Positions 28,597 through 37,564 of a DNA stretch of 64,000 nt are shown piece by piece. A program made the translations under genes and the position numbers. Each line of letters opens with the position of its first letter. Positions within the stretch are counted from its first letter, which is position 1. This DNA comes from Blastococcus colisei (GTDB lineage: Bacteria; Actinomycetota; Actinomycetes; Mycobacteriales; Geodermatophilaceae). Below the pieces are notes generated by a model, which was not told the DNA's origin, did no database searches, and saw only the letters and a list, made by a program, of their open reading frames with translations. Location of the stretch: the NCBI RefSeq assembly GCF_006717095.1, contig NZ_VFQE01000001.1, positions 1,984,001-2,048,000 of the forward strand. Reading direction: 5' to 3'.

Positions 28597-28983
28597 TCAG
28601 CGTGCGGTGCTGTCGGCGATCGTGAAGAGGTCGATCAGACCGGTCACCTCGAGCGGACGGGTGACGGCGCGCGTGGTTGCGATCAGTCGCAGGGCGACCT
28701 CGCGGGCGCGGGAGGACTTCTGCGTCTCGACGAGGACGGCGAGTCCGGCGGAGCCGAGGAACTGGACACCGGAGAGGTCGATGACGAGCTCGCGCGGCTG
28801 CTGCTCGAGCTGGCTGTCCAGGGTGGAACGCAGGACCGGTGCGGTGAACGTGTCCACCTCGCCGACGACCGTCACCGTCACCACGCCGTCCTCACTGGTG
28901 GAGGTGGAGAGCGTGATCACGTCGTCGAAGGGTGCCTCGGTGCCCTCGGGCTGCCCCTCGGCGGGCAAGTCAGAAGTGGTCAC
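28597..28983 (-). CDS. STAS-domain anti-anti-sigma factor (RsbV-like)
   Basis: A 128-residue protein with a 30-residue acidic N-terminus and a STAS domain: VTVTVVGEVDTFTAPVLRST, LVIDLSGVQFLGSAGLAVLV with the Ser that is phosphorylated by RsbW kinases, and the C-terminal VTGLIDLFTIADS. When dephosphorylated it would bind the anti-sigma factor. The nearby rsbW-sigma pair and the PP2C fusion form the rest of the switch. The GTG at 28983 follows GAGAGGAG. Confidence 0.88.
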   Translation of the reverse strand: MTTSDLPAEGQPEGTEAPFDDVITLSTSTSEDGVVTVTVVGEVDTFTAPVLRSTLDSQLEQQPRELVIDLSGVQFLGSAGLAVLVETQKSSRAREVALRLIATTRAVTRPLEVTGLIDLFTIADSTAR

Positions 28984-29232
28984 GGACAGTGGCTCCTCTC
29001 GGCGGCATTTCCCCGGCGGCGATGACCGCTCGGACAATCTACCGCTGTGCGGTCCGGGACTCGTCGTCCCGATCCCGCAGGTGGTGAACATGTCGCGTGC
29101 CGGTGATCTTCCCGGCCGGCACGTCGCGGCTGCCTGCTGAACCGCGATTACAACGTAGACAACGGATCGCGCACACGCCAACCCCGCCCCCGACGCGGGG
29201 TCGGGGGAGGGGGCTGTGCCTGCTGGTGGAGC

Positions 29233-29646
29233 TCAGTCGCCGGTGAGGTGCATGGCACCCTCTTCGGGCCCTTCGCCACCGACGGAGACGTCCGAGGTGG
29301 CTTCGACGTCGTCGGCCGTGCGGTTGGTGCCGGAGTCGCTCACGGGGGACGTCGAGGTGTCCTGCTCCAGTTGGCCGACCTCGCGGTCGGGGTCCTCGGC
29401 CGGGCGGACGTCGAGCGCGTCGTCGGGCAACTCGCGCTCCAGTCGGCCGGTGAGGGACTCGCCGTCGGCCTGCTCGACGGACGTGGTCCCGAAGTCCACG
29501 GTCGAGTTGGCTCGTTCACTGGGCATCGGCGCGAACTCCGGGTCCTCGGCGCGCTCCATGGTGGGGGAGTCGTCCTGCGCCACCTCGGGGATGCCGTCGT
29601 CCTCCGGGAAGATGTCGCGGGCGGTCTGACCTTCGGGCTGCGTCAT
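29233..29646 (-). CDS. DUF5709-like acidic protein
   Basis: A 137-residue, highly acidic, probably unstructured protein (PEDDGIPEVAQDDSPTMERA, ERELPDDALDVRPAEDPD) ending in EGPEEGAMHLTGD. The layout matches the actinobacterial DUF5709 family, often present near stress genes; function is unknown. A GCAT-N15-GGGTAG element lies about 100 bp upstream. The 249 bp between this gene and the STAS gene hold no other gene. Confidence 0.7.
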   Translation of the reverse strand: MTQPEGQTARDIFPEDDGIPEVAQDDSPTMERAEDPEFAPMPSERANSTVDFGTTSVEQADGESLTGRLERELPDDALDVRPAEDPDREVGQLEQDTSTSPVSDSGTNRTADDVEATSDVSVGGEGPEEGAMHLTGD

Positions 29647-29747
29647 CGCTGTGCCTCCTCGTACGGCGGGGTCCGCACCGGCCTGCCCTGCACGGGTGCA
29701 GCGCGGTGGGACGGGGAGCCGGTCGGCGACCGGCGTCTGCCTCCGCC

Positions 29748-29772
29748 CTACCCGTCGGCTGCCCGGGCATGC
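29748..29772 (-). promoter_or_regulatory. Candidate SigB/SigF-type promoter for the DUF5709-like gene
   Basis: Minus strand GCAT (29772-29769), 15 bases, GGGTAG (29753-29748). It fits the Streptomyces SigB pattern G-N-N-T, 14-16, GGGTA. The leader to the ATG at 29646 would be about 95 bases. Confidence 0.4.
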
Positions 29773-29804
29773 GCGGGTGTGCGACGGCGCGCCTCCCGGG
29801 CGGG

Positions 29805-29830
29805 GCATGCGCGAGCGGCAGCGGGGGTAG
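29805..29830 (+). promoter_or_regulatory. Candidate SigB/SigF-type promoter for the DUF1360 gene
   Basis: GCAT (29805-29808), 16 bases, GGGTAG (29825-29830), then nine bases to the ATG at 29840. It faces away from the similar element at 29748-29772. There is no Shine-Dalgarno sequence before the ATG, so the mRNA may be leaderless. Confidence 0.4.
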
Positions 29831-29839
29831 CGCGGCCGC

Positions 29840-30418
29840 ATGGCGTTCGCAGACGAGGTCCAGCGGCTCGGTGCCCCCGTCCGTCGGTGGGCCCGCACGC
29901 AGAAGCGGGAGTACACCAACGGCGAGGAGCGTCCGCTGGCCGGTGACCTCGGTGCGATGGGCGTGTACGTGGGGCTGGTCTCGGCCGCGGCCGCCGCCGT
30001 GCGGGCATCGGGCCGCGAGCTGCCCGAGCGCATACCGGTCGGTGACGCCTTCCTGCTGACGGTGGCCACCTTCCGGCTGGCCCGCCGGATGGCCAAGGAC
30101 CCGGTCACCGCGCCGCTGCGGGCACCGTTCGTCCGGTTCGAGGGGCCCTCGGGCCACGCCGAGGTCGCCGAGGAGGTGCGCGAGCACGGGGGGGCGAAGC
30201 ACGCCGTCGGCGAGCTCCTCACCTGCCCCTTCTGCCTGGCGCAGTGGGTGGGCACCGGCTTCGTGTTCGGCTACGTCACCGCGCCCAAGGCCACCCGGCT
30301 GGCGGCGCTGACGATGACGATGGTGGCGGGTTCGGACGTCCTCCAGTTCGTCTACGACTCGATCCAGAACGGCGGCCTGGCGCCGCAGACCGAAGGCGTC
30401 GACCAGGCTCCCTCGTAG
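29840..30418 (+). CDS. DUF1360 membrane protein
   Basis: A 192-residue protein with hydrophobic segments around residues 38-58 (DLGAMGVYVGLVSAAAAAVR), 68-85, 128-145 (LTCPFCLAQWVGTGFVFGYV) and 148-165. The CPFCLAQWVG motif next to a membrane segment is characteristic of DUF1360, related to YqhR/sporulation-associated membrane proteins. Its role is unknown; the promoter-like element upstream suggests membership of the stress regulon. Confidence 0.8.
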   Translation: MAFADEVQRLGAPVRRWARTQKREYTNGEERPLAGDLGAMGVYVGLVSAAAAAVRASGRELPERIPVGDAFLLTVATFRLARRMAKDPVTAPLRAPFVRFEGPSGHAEVAEEVREHGGAKHAVGELLTCPFCLAQWVGTGFVFGYVTAPKATRLAALTMTMVAGSDVLQFVYDSIQNGGLAPQTEGVDQAPS

Positions 30419-30590
30419 GGGCCCGCCGCAGGGTGAGGGGGGCGAGGGGGTGTTCGCCCGTCCGGGGGCGCCCGCGCGACGGTCGACCTGCCGCGGAGGC
30501 GGGCTCGGACCTATCCTGCGATCTTGACCCGCTCCCGGGTTCTCACGGGGCGCGACCGGCGGTCGGGCCCGTACGCGTAAGGGGCTCAGC

Positions 30591-31598
30591 ATGCGATCGA
30601 TCTGGCGCGGGGCCGTGTCGTTCGGCCTCGTCAGCATCGGCGTGAAGCTGTACTCGGCGACCGAGGACAAGGACATCCGGTTCCACCAGGTCCACGCGGC
30701 CGACGGCGGCCGGGTCAAGTACAAGCGCGTCTGCTCGATCGACGGCGAAGAGGTCGAGTACAGCGACATCGCGAAGGGTTACGAGCTGCCCGACGGCCAG
30801 GTCGTCATCCTCACCGACGAGGACTTCGACGACCTGCCGTTGAGCACCCGGCGCGAGATCGAGGTCCTGCAGTTCGTGGCCCAGGACGAGATCGACCCGA
30901 TCATGTTCGAGAAGACGTACTACCTGGAGCCCGACGGCCCCGCGGCCCGCCCGTACGTGCTGCTGCGCGACGCACTGGAGAACGCCGGGCAGGTCGCCAT
31001 CACCAAGATCGCCATCCGGCAGCGGGAATCCCTCGCCGCGCTCCGGGTCCGCGACGGCGTCCTGGTGCTGCACACGATGCGCTGGCCCGACGAGATCCGC
31101 CGTCCCGACTTCGGCTTCCTCGACGAGGACATCAGCGTCCGGCCGCAGGAGCTGAAGATGGCCGAGGCGCTGATCGGCTCGATGACGGGCGAGTTCGAGC
31201 CCGGTGAGTTCACCGACGACTACCGCGAGGCCATGACGGCGCTGCTGGAGGCGAAGCAGAGCGGCGGCGAGGTCGCGCAGGTGCCCGAGGTCGAGGACAC
31301 CGGCGGCGCGGTCGTGGACCTGATGAGCGCCCTGCGCCGCAGTGTCGAACGGGCCCGTGGCGGCGCCGCGGCCGACGACGCGGACGGGTCGGCCGACGAG
31401 GCCCCGGCCGCGAAGGCACCCGCGAAGCGCACGCCGGCGAAGAAGGCGGCCGCCCCGGCGAAGAAGGCCCCCGCCAAGAAGGCGGCACCGGCGGCGAAGA
31501 AGACCACCGCGGCGCAGAAGAAGGCCGGAGACGAGAAGCCGGCGGCCAAGAAGACGGCGGACAAGCCGCCGGCCAAGCGCGCCCGCCGCAGCGCCTGA
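30591..31598 (+). CDS. ku: Ku protein (non-homologous end joining)
   Basis: A 335-residue bacterial Ku. The core (1-255) has MRSIWRGAVSFGLVSIGVKL, FHQVHAADGGRVKYKRVCSI, TYYLEPDGPAARPYVLLRDA and VRPQELKMAEALIGSMTGEF. The C-terminal 70 residues are a Lys/Ala/Pro-rich tail (KRTPAKKAAAPAKKAPAKKA), which in other bacteria helps Ku move on DNA and bind LigD. Only one base separates its stop from the ligD start. It has no visible sigma-F element. Confidence 0.95.
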   Translation: MRSIWRGAVSFGLVSIGVKLYSATEDKDIRFHQVHAADGGRVKYKRVCSIDGEEVEYSDIAKGYELPDGQVVILTDEDFDDLPLSTRREIEVLQFVAQDEIDPIMFEKTYYLEPDGPAARPYVLLRDALENAGQVAITKIAIRQRESLAALRVRDGVLVLHTMRWPDEIRRPDFGFLDEDISVRPQELKMAEALIGSMTGEFEPGEFTDDYREAMTALLEAKQSGGEVAQVPEVEDTGGAVVDLMSALRRSVERARGGAAADDADGSADEAPAAKAPAKRTPAKKAAAPAKKAPAKKAAPAAKKTTAAQKKAGDEKPAAKKTADKPPAKRARRSA

Positions 31599-31599
31599 C

Positions 31600-33099
31600 G
31601 TGCCCGCGCGCCCGCGCGGGCGAGAGCCGGACCCGCTCGCCGAGTACCGCGCCAAGCGCGACCCGGCGCGGACGGCCGAGCCCGTCCCACCCGTGGGGAG
31701 CGCGCTGCCGGCGGGCAACGACGACACCTTCGTCGTCCAGGAGCACCACACATCGCGTGGAGATCCCGCCCACCCAAGGACGGGCGACCGGGTGCACTGG
31801 GACCTGCGGCTCGAGCGCGACGGCGTCCTGAAGAGCTGGGCGGTGCCGAAGGGGCCGCCCACCGAGCAGGGCCCCAGCCGGCTCGCCGTCCCCACGGAGG
31901 ACCACCCGCTGGAGTACGCGTCGTTCGCCGGGACCATCGCCGCAGGCGAGTACGGCGGCGGGCACGTGACCATCTGGGACGCCGGCCGGTACGCGACCGA
32001 GAAGTGGGACGAGCGGCACATCATCGTCACCTTCGACGGCCGCCGGCTCGCGGGGCGGTACGCCATGTTCCCGGTCGGCGACGGCGCCTGGAACATCCGC
32101 AAGCTCGACGCCACCCAACCGGCCTCCGCGCCTCCGGCGGCACCCGTGGTCCCCCTGCCGATGCTGGCCACCACCGGGGGGCTGCCGCCGGAGGGCGAGG
32201 ACGCGGCGTGGGGCTACGAGTTCAAGTGGGACGGCGTCCGGGCGGTGGCCGCGGTGCACGGCGGCGTCCTCGGCCTCACGTCGCGCAAGGGCACCGACAT
32301 CACGGTGCGCTACCCCGAGGTGGCGAAACTGCCCACCGCGCTCGCGGGGCACGACGCCGTGGTCGACGGGGAGATCGTGGCCATGGACGAGCGGGGCCGC
32401 CCCGACTTCGGCGCGCTGCAGAACCGGATGCACCGCACCGGGCCGGAGGTGCCCCGGCTGGCCGCGGCCAAGCCGGTGACCTTCCTGGTCTTCGACCTGC
32501 TGGCGTGGGACGGGGAGGACCTCACCGGCCTGCCCTACGCCGATCGGCGGGAGCGGCTGGACACCCTCGGCCTGGCCGGCCACCGCTGGGTCGCGACGCC
32601 GTGGTTCCGTGGCGGCGGGGCGGGCGTGCACGCGGCCAGCCAGGAGAACGGACTCGAGGGCGTCGTCGCCAAGCGGCTGGACTCGCCGTACCGACCCGGG
32701 GTGCGCAGCCCCGAGTGGCGAAAGATCAAGAACGTGCGGACCCAGTCCGTGGTCGTCGGCGGCTGGCGGCCGGGCCAGGGACGGCGGGCCGGGGGAGTGG
32801 GGTCGCTGCTGTTCGGGGTACCCGACGACGAGGGACGGCTGGTCTACGCCGGGCACGTCGGCACCGGCTTCACCGACCAGGACCTGCGCGACCTCGAGCG
32901 GATGTTCACGCCCCGGACGACGTCGCCGTTCTCCGGCACCCTCCCGCGCGAGGTCACCCGGGACGCGCACTGGGTCGAGCCCGACCTGGTGGGCGAGGTC
33001 GCGTACGCCGTGTGGACGGCGGAAGGCAGGCTGCGGCACCCGTCGTGGAAAGGCGTGCGCGACGACCTCGAACCCGACGACGTGGTGGTCGAGTCGTGA
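31600..33099 (+). CDS. ligD: LigD: 3'-phosphoesterase plus ATP-dependent DNA ligase
   Basis: A 499-residue protein. Residues 1-165 are the 3'-phosphoesterase domain (TFVVQEHHTSRGDPAHP, VHWDLRLERDGVLKSWAVPK, EYGGGHVTIWDAGRY). Residues 180-499 are the ligase: adenylated Lys in WGYEFKWDGVRAVAAV, VVDGEIVAMDERGRPDFGAL, ENGLEGVVAKRLDSPYRPGV, then the OB-fold (RTQSVVVGGWRPGQG). The polymerase part found in mycobacterial LigD is absent here and is encoded by the next gene. The GTG at 31600 follows the ku stop directly. Confidence 0.92.
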   Translation: MPARPRGREPDPLAEYRAKRDPARTAEPVPPVGSALPAGNDDTFVVQEHHTSRGDPAHPRTGDRVHWDLRLERDGVLKSWAVPKGPPTEQGPSRLAVPTEDHPLEYASFAGTIAAGEYGGGHVTIWDAGRYATEKWDERHIIVTFDGRRLAGRYAMFPVGDGAWNIRKLDATQPASAPPAAPVVPLPMLATTGGLPPEGEDAAWGYEFKWDGVRAVAAVHGGVLGLTSRKGTDITVRYPEVAKLPTALAGHDAVVDGEIVAMDERGRPDFGALQNRMHRTGPEVPRLAAAKPVTFLVFDLLAWDGEDLTGLPYADRRERLDTLGLAGHRWVATPWFRGGGAGVHAASQENGLEGVVAKRLDSPYRPGVRSPEWRKIKNVRTQSVVVGGWRPGQGRRAGGVGSLLFGVPDDEGRLVYAGHVGTGFTDQDLRDLERMFTPRTTSPFSGTLPREVTRDAHWVEPDLVGEVAYAVWTAEGRLRHPSWKGVRDDLEPDDVVVES

Positions 33100-34019
33100 A
33101 GCGCCAACGGGTGGAGATCGACGGGCGGACGCTGCAGGTGTCCAACCTCGAGAAGGTGCTGTTCCCCGAGGTGTCGTTCACCAAGGCGCAGGTGATCGAC
33201 TACTACGTCCGGATCGCGCCCGTGCTGCTCCCGCACGTGGCCGGCCGGCCGGTGACGTTCACCCGCTGGCCGGACGGCGTCGAGGGCCAGACCTTCTTCG
33301 AGAAGAACAGCGCCCGGCACGCCCCGGAGTGGGTCCGGCGGGTGACCATCCCGAGCCCCGGCAGCTCCCGGGGGCGGGAGACCCTCGACATGGTCATCCT
33401 CGAGTCGACGGCCGACCTGGCCTGGGCGGCCAACCTCGCCGCGCTCGAGGTGCACGTGCCGCAGTGGCGGGTGGACGACGACGGGCAGCCGGCCCTGCCC
33501 GATCTGCTCGTGCTCGACCTCGACCCGGGCCCGGAGACCGGCATCGCCGAGTGCTGCGTCGTCGCCGAGCGGCTGGGTGAGCGGCTGGAGGCCGACGGGC
33601 TGGACCCGGTGGTCAAGACGTCGGGCTCCAAGGGCATGCAGGTGTACGCGCCGATCGACACCCCGACCGACCGCGAGCACCCGAGCCGCTACGCCAAGGC
33701 GCTCGCGCAGGAACTGGCGGCGGAGACCCCCGACGACGTCGTCTGGCGGATGGAGAAGGTGCTGCGCCCGGGCAAGGTGCTCATCGACTGGAGCCAGAAC
33801 AACCCGGCGAAGACCACCGTGGCGCCCTACTCGTTGCGGGCCCGCGCGGGCGCGACCGTGTCGACGCCGATCGGCTGGGACGAGGTGGACGCCGTCCGGG
33901 AGGGGGCCGACCCCGCCACGCTGCGGTTCACGACCGACGACGTCCTGGCGCGGGTCGAGGAGTACGGCGACCTGTTCGACGTCGCCAATGCCACCCGCGC
34001 CCCGCTGCCCGAGTCCTGA
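33096..34019 (+). CDS. LigD polymerase-domain protein (PolDom)
   Basis: A 307-residue primase-polymerase-like protein that fills gaps and adds ribonucleotides in end joining. It has VSNLEKVLFPEVSFTKAQVI, YYVRIAPVLLPHVAGRPVTF, FFEKNSARHAPEW, the metal Asp pair in LLVLDLDPGP, KTSGSKGMQVYAPI and VLIDWSQNNPAKTTVAPYSL. Its GTG overlaps the ligase stop by GTGA, so the two halves of LigD are made in equal amounts. Confidence 0.93.
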   Translation: MKRQRVEIDGRTLQVSNLEKVLFPEVSFTKAQVIDYYVRIAPVLLPHVAGRPVTFTRWPDGVEGQTFFEKNSARHAPEWVRRVTIPSPGSSRGRETLDMVILESTADLAWAANLAALEVHVPQWRVDDDGQPALPDLLVLDLDPGPETGIAECCVVAERLGERLEADGLDPVVKTSGSKGMQVYAPIDTPTDREHPSRYAKALAQELAAETPDDVVWRMEKVLRPGKVLIDWSQNNPAKTTVAPYSLRARAGATVSTPIGWDEVDAVREGADPATLRFTTDDVLARVEEYGDLFDVANATRAPLPES

Positions 34020-34077
34020 TCCGGCGTCCGCCCGATCGCCGCGCGTGGCCCCCGATGATCAGGAGACCTGATCGAAA

Positions 34078-34115
34078 CGGGTCCTCCCTCGGCGTCGACG
34101 GGGAGGGAGGACCCG
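34078..34115. terminator. Hairpin terminator after the end-joining operon
   Basis: CGGGTCCTCCCTC (34078-34090), a 12-base loop, GAGGGAGGACCCG (34103-34115): a perfect 13-bp stem. A second small palindrome (GATCAGG-AGA-CCTGATC) lies just upstream. Confidence 0.85.
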
Positions 34116-34173
34116 GAATGACCAGGGAACCTGATCATCCGGGCGTGGGGAGAGGACGATCTGGGCCGTTGTC

Positions 34174-34207
34174 TTGACTGGATCAAAACAACGGGGTTGA
34201 GTGGATC
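34174..34207 (+). promoter_or_regulatory. Tandem 11-bp repeats before fur-katA (operator candidate)
   Basis: TTGACTGGATC (34174-34184) and TTGAGTGGATC (34197-34207) repeat with a 23-bp period, separated by the AT-rich AAAACAACGGGG. The fur ATG is at 34211. In mycobacteria FurA binds an AT-rich site just before furA-katG and represses it; these repeats are the likely equivalent and may include the -35 element. Confidence 0.5.
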
Positions 34208-34210
34208 CCC

Positions 34211-34684
34211 ATGGAGACGACGTGGGCGCACCAGCTCCGTGCGGTCGGGCTGCGAGTCACCCGCCCCCGGCTGTCGGTGCTCGACGTCCTCTCCACGCAC
34301 CCCCACGCCGATGCCGACACCATCGTCACCGGCGCCCGCGCCCAGCACCCCACGCTGTCTCCGCAGACGGTCTACGGGGTGCTCGAGGCACTGGTCTCCG
34401 TGGGGCTCGCCCGCCGGATCGAGCCAGCCGGCGCACCCGCGCTCTTCGAGCTGCGGGTGGGCGACAACCACCACCACCTGGTCTGCCGCTCCTGCGGCGC
34501 CGTCGCCGATGTCGACTGCGCCGTGGGGGCAGCCCCGTGTCTGAGCCCCTCGGACGCGTCCGGTTTCGTCGTCGACGAGGCGGAGGTCGTGTTCTGGGGG
34601 TTGTGTCGCGACTGTCAGGTAGAGGCAGCAGCAGAGTCAGTGCAGATCGACGAGCACGAAATCCGAGGAGGAGCATCCGCATGA
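34211..34684 (+). CDS. Fur-family regulator (peroxide-sensing type likely)
   Basis: A 157-residue Fur-family repressor. Winged helix: [40 protein letters not shown]. Metal regions: [20 protein letters not shown] and the second Cys pair CRDC near residue 137. The gene overlaps katA by ATGA. The same order is seen in mycobacterial furA-katG and Streptomyces catR-catA, where the regulator senses peroxide. I therefore infer control of the catalase rather than iron uptake. Confidence 0.88.
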   Translation: METTWAHQLRAVGLRVTRPRLSVLDVLSTHPHADADTIVTGARAQHPTLSPQTVYGVLEALVSVGLARRIEPAGAPALFELRVGDNHHHLVCRSCGAVADVDCAVGAAPCLSPSDASGFVVDEAEVVFWGLCRDCQVEAAAESVQIDEHEIRGGASA

Positions 34685-36348
34685 CCGACGTCGCATCGCA
34701 GGGCCCGGCCCCGAGCGAGGCCGACCGCGCCGTCCTGACCAACCGTCAGGGCCACCCGGTCTACGACAACCAGAACCAGCGGACGGTGGGCGCTCGTGGC
34801 CCCGCCACCCTGGAGAACTACCAGTTCCTCGAGAAGATCAGCCACTTCGACCGCGAGCGCATCCCCGAGCGGGTCGTGCACGCCCGTGGCGTCACCGCCT
34901 ACGGCGTCTTCGAGGCCGACGGCACCGTGGGTGACGAGCCGATCAGCAGGTACACCCGCGCCAAGCTCTTCCAGGAGAAGGGCAAGAAGACGGACGTGGC
35001 GCTGCGCTTCTCCACCGTCGCCGGCGGCCGCGACTCCTCGGAGATGGCCCGCGACCCCCGTGGGTTCGCGGTCAAGTTCTACACCGAGGACGGCAACTGG
35101 GACCTCGTCGGCAACAACCTCGGCGTCTTCTTCATCCGCGACGCCATCAAGTTCCCCGACTTCATCCACTCGCAGAAGCCGGACCCGGTCACGTTCGAGG
35201 CCAACGTCGCCGAGCGGGCCTTCGACTTCTGGTCGCAGTCGCCCGAGGCGCTGCACATGATCATGCTGGTCCTCAGCCCTCGCGGCATCCCGGCCAGCTA
35301 CCGGCACATGCAGGGCTTCGGCGTGAACACCTACAAGTGGGTCAACGCCCAGGGTGAGACCCAGCTGGTCAAGTACCACTGGCTGCCGAAGCAGGGCGTG
35401 AAGTCCTTCACGGCTGCCGACGCCGCCACCATCCAGGCCGGCAGCCTCGGTTTCCACACCAAGGACCTCTACGACGCGATCGAGCGCGGCGACAACCCCC
35501 AGTGGGAGCTGCACGTCCAGCTGATGAGCGACGACGAGCACCCCGAGCTGGACTTCGACCCGCTCGACGACACCAAGGTGTGGCCGGAGGAGATCTTCCC
35601 GCTCCGCAAGGTCGGCACGATGACGCTCAACCGGATGCCGGAGAACTTCTTCACCGAGAACGAGCAGATCGCCTTCGGCACCGGTGTCCTGGTCGACGGT
35701 CTGGACTTCTCCGACGACAAGATGCTCGTCGGCCGGACGTTCTCCTACTCCGACACCCAGCGCTACCGGGTGGGCCCGAACTACCTGCAGCTGCCGGTGA
35801 ACCAGGCCAAGAACGCGAAGGTCCACACCAACCAGCGCGACGGCCAGATGGCCTACGGCGTCGACATCGCGCCCGGCCAGAATCCGCACGTCAACTACGA
35901 GCCGTCCATCACCGGCGGCCTGCGTGAGGCCGAGTACCCCACGCACGACGAGCAGGGCCCGGTCGTCAACGGCCGGCTCACCCGCAAGCGGATCCCGCGC
36001 ACCAACGACTACAAGCAGGCCGGTGAGCGGTACCTGCTCAGCGAGCAGTGGGAGAAGGACGACCTGGTCGCCAACCTGGTCGGGGCGCTGGAGCAGTGCC
36101 GCCGCGAGATCCAGGAGCGGATGGTCTGGCACTTCTTCATGTGCGAGGACGAGCTGGGCCAGCGGGTCGGCGAGGGCATCGGCATCACCGCGGACGACGT
36201 CCGTGGCCTGCCCCCGCTGCAGACGCAGACCCTCACCGAGGAAGAGCAGCAGCGCGCCGCCAACCTCGGGAAGAACGGTCCCCGCAACGTCGAGGGCCTG
36301 GTCATGACGCACTGCGTGCCCAACGAGCACGTCGTCGTCGGCGGCTGA
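34681..36348 (+). CDS. katA: Monofunctional heme catalase
   Basis: A 555-residue small/medium-subunit catalase that dismutates H2O2. It has the catalytic His in [18 protein letters not shown] (residue 67), [58 protein letters not shown] and the heme Tyr in [20 protein letters not shown]. There is no large C-terminal flavodoxin-like domain. It is translationally coupled to the Fur gene and followed by a strong hairpin. Confidence 0.95.
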   Translation: MTDVASQGPAPSEADRAVLTNRQGHPVYDNQNQRTVGARGPATLENYQFLEKISHFDRERIPERVVHARGVTAYGVFEADGTVGDEPISRYTRAKLFQEKGKKTDVALRFSTVAGGRDSSEMARDPRGFAVKFYTEDGNWDLVGNNLGVFFIRDAIKFPDFIHSQKPDPVTFEANVAERAFDFWSQSPEALHMIMLVLSPRGIPASYRHMQGFGVNTYKWVNAQGETQLVKYHWLPKQGVKSFTAADAATIQAGSLGFHTKDLYDAIERGDNPQWELHVQLMSDDEHPELDFDPLDDTKVWPEEIFPLRKVGTMTLNRMPENFFTENEQIAFGTGVLVDGLDFSDDKMLVGRTFSYSDTQRYRVGPNYLQLPVNQAKNAKVHTNQRDGQMAYGVDIAPGQNPHVNYEPSITGGLREAEYPTHDEQGPVVNGRLTRKRIPRTNDYKQAGERYLLSEQWEKDDLVANLVGALEQCRREIQERMVWHFFMCEDELGQRVGEGIGITADDVRGLPPLQTQTLTEEEQQRAANLGKNGPRNVEGLVMTHCVPNEHVVVGG

Positions 36349-36370
36349 CCGACAGCACGCAGCACGCCAG

Positions 36371-36404
36371 GCGGGCCGCGACCGGAACTCCGGCCGCGGC
36401 CCGC
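36371..36404. terminator. Terminator after katA
   Basis: GCGGGCCGCG (36371-36380) pairs with CGCGGCCCGC (36395-36404). Inside, CCGG-AACT-CCGG forms a further 4-bp stem. It sits 23 bp after the catalase stop and before the converging PAC2 gene. Confidence 0.85.
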
Positions 36405-36520
36405 TCGGTGTCCTGTCGTCCCGAGTGGGCCCCGGAGGGGTCCGCGCAGGGACGACGCAGCGGCTCAGCGTGAGCCGGGACGGCACCTGGCCGCGGTGTC
36501 GTCCGGAGGACGACGATGTT

Positions 36521-37465
36521 CTAGTCGCGCCTGCGGTCCTGGTCGGCCAGGAAGCGCTCGAACTCCGCACCGATCTCCTCCGCGCTCGGGACCTCACCGC
36601 CGGAGAGCAGGTCGGTGCCCTCGCGGGCAGCGGTGAACGCGTCGTACTGCTGCTCGAGGGCGGCGACCACCGCGGTGTTCTCGGGGGACGGCGCGATCTG
36701 CTCGTCGATCTCGGTCCGGTTGGTCTGCGCAGCCTCGCGGAGCGTCTCGGTGGGCAGGTGCAGGCCGGTCAGCCCCTCGAGGTGCTCGAGCAGGGTCAGG
36801 GAGGCCGCCGGGTACGTCGCCTGCGCCAGGTAGTGCGGCACGTGGGCGGCGACCCCCAGCGCGTCGACCCCCGCCTCGCCCAGCCGCAGCTCCAGCAACG
36901 CCGAGACGCTGCCGGGGATCCGCATCTCGCCCCAGTAGACCGGATACTGCTCGATCAGCTGCCGCCGCGTCGCATGCGCGGTGACGGTGACCGGCCGGGT
37001 GTGCGGCACGGGCATCGGGATGGCCTGCAGCGCGATCACGGTGGTCACCCCGAGCCGCTCCACCAGCCCCGCGACGGCGGCGACGAACCGCTCCCACGCG
37101 AAGTCCGGCTCGGCGCCGTGCAGCAGCAGGAACTGCTTTCCGGCGTCGTCCTCGACGGCGTGGAGCAGGATCTCCGGCGCGGCGAACGCCTCGTAGCGGT
37201 CGCTGTTGAAGGTCATCCGGGGCCGGTGGGCGCGGTAGTCGACGAGGCTGTCGGCGTCGAAGCGGGCGATGACCTCGTGCGGCAGGCCGGCCAGCAGGTG
37301 AGCGCCGGCCAGGGTTCCCGCGCGCGCGGCGTCGAAATCGCCGGCGAGGTCGTGCACGAGCACCAGGCCGGCACGCTCCTCCGGTCCGCCGACCGCGGCC
37401 TCGCGGGCGAGGAAGCGCTGGGCCTCGGGGAGGAGCTCGACCAGATCCTCCGGTCGGTGGGCCAC
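36521..37465 (-). CDS. PAC2-family protein
   Basis: A 314-residue protein of the PAC2 (proteasome-assembly-chaperone-like) family, common in actinobacteria. Segments are GLVLVHDLAGDFDAARAGTL, HRPRMTFNSDRYEAFAAPEI, FLLLHGAEPDFAWERFVAAV, VIALQAIPMPVPHTRPVTVT and VAAHVPHYLAQATYPAASLT. Function in bacteria is not settled. The GTG at 37465 has AGGAGGTCC upstream. Residues 255-314 form an acidic helical tail. Confidence 0.85.
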   Translation of the reverse strand: MAHRPEDLVELLPEAQRFLAREAAVGGPEERAGLVLVHDLAGDFDAARAGTLAGAHLLAGLPHEVIARFDADSLVDYRAHRPRMTFNSDRYEAFAAPEILLHAVEDDAGKQFLLLHGAEPDFAWERFVAAVAGLVERLGVTTVIALQAIPMPVPHTRPVTVTAHATRRQLIEQYPVYWGEMRIPGSVSALLELRLGEAGVDALGVAAHVPHYLAQATYPAASLTLLEHLEGLTGLHLPTETLREAAQTNRTEIDEQIAPSPENTAVVAALEQQYDAFTAAREGTDLLSGGEVPSAEEIGAEFERFLADQDRRRD

Positions 37466-37564
37466 GGTGGACCTCCTGAGATGTGGGACGGACCTCGGCT
37501 GCAGCCCCGGAGTGCGCCATGGCATTCCCGGACGCGTCTTCCGTGGTCCTCGGAACGGGCGACG

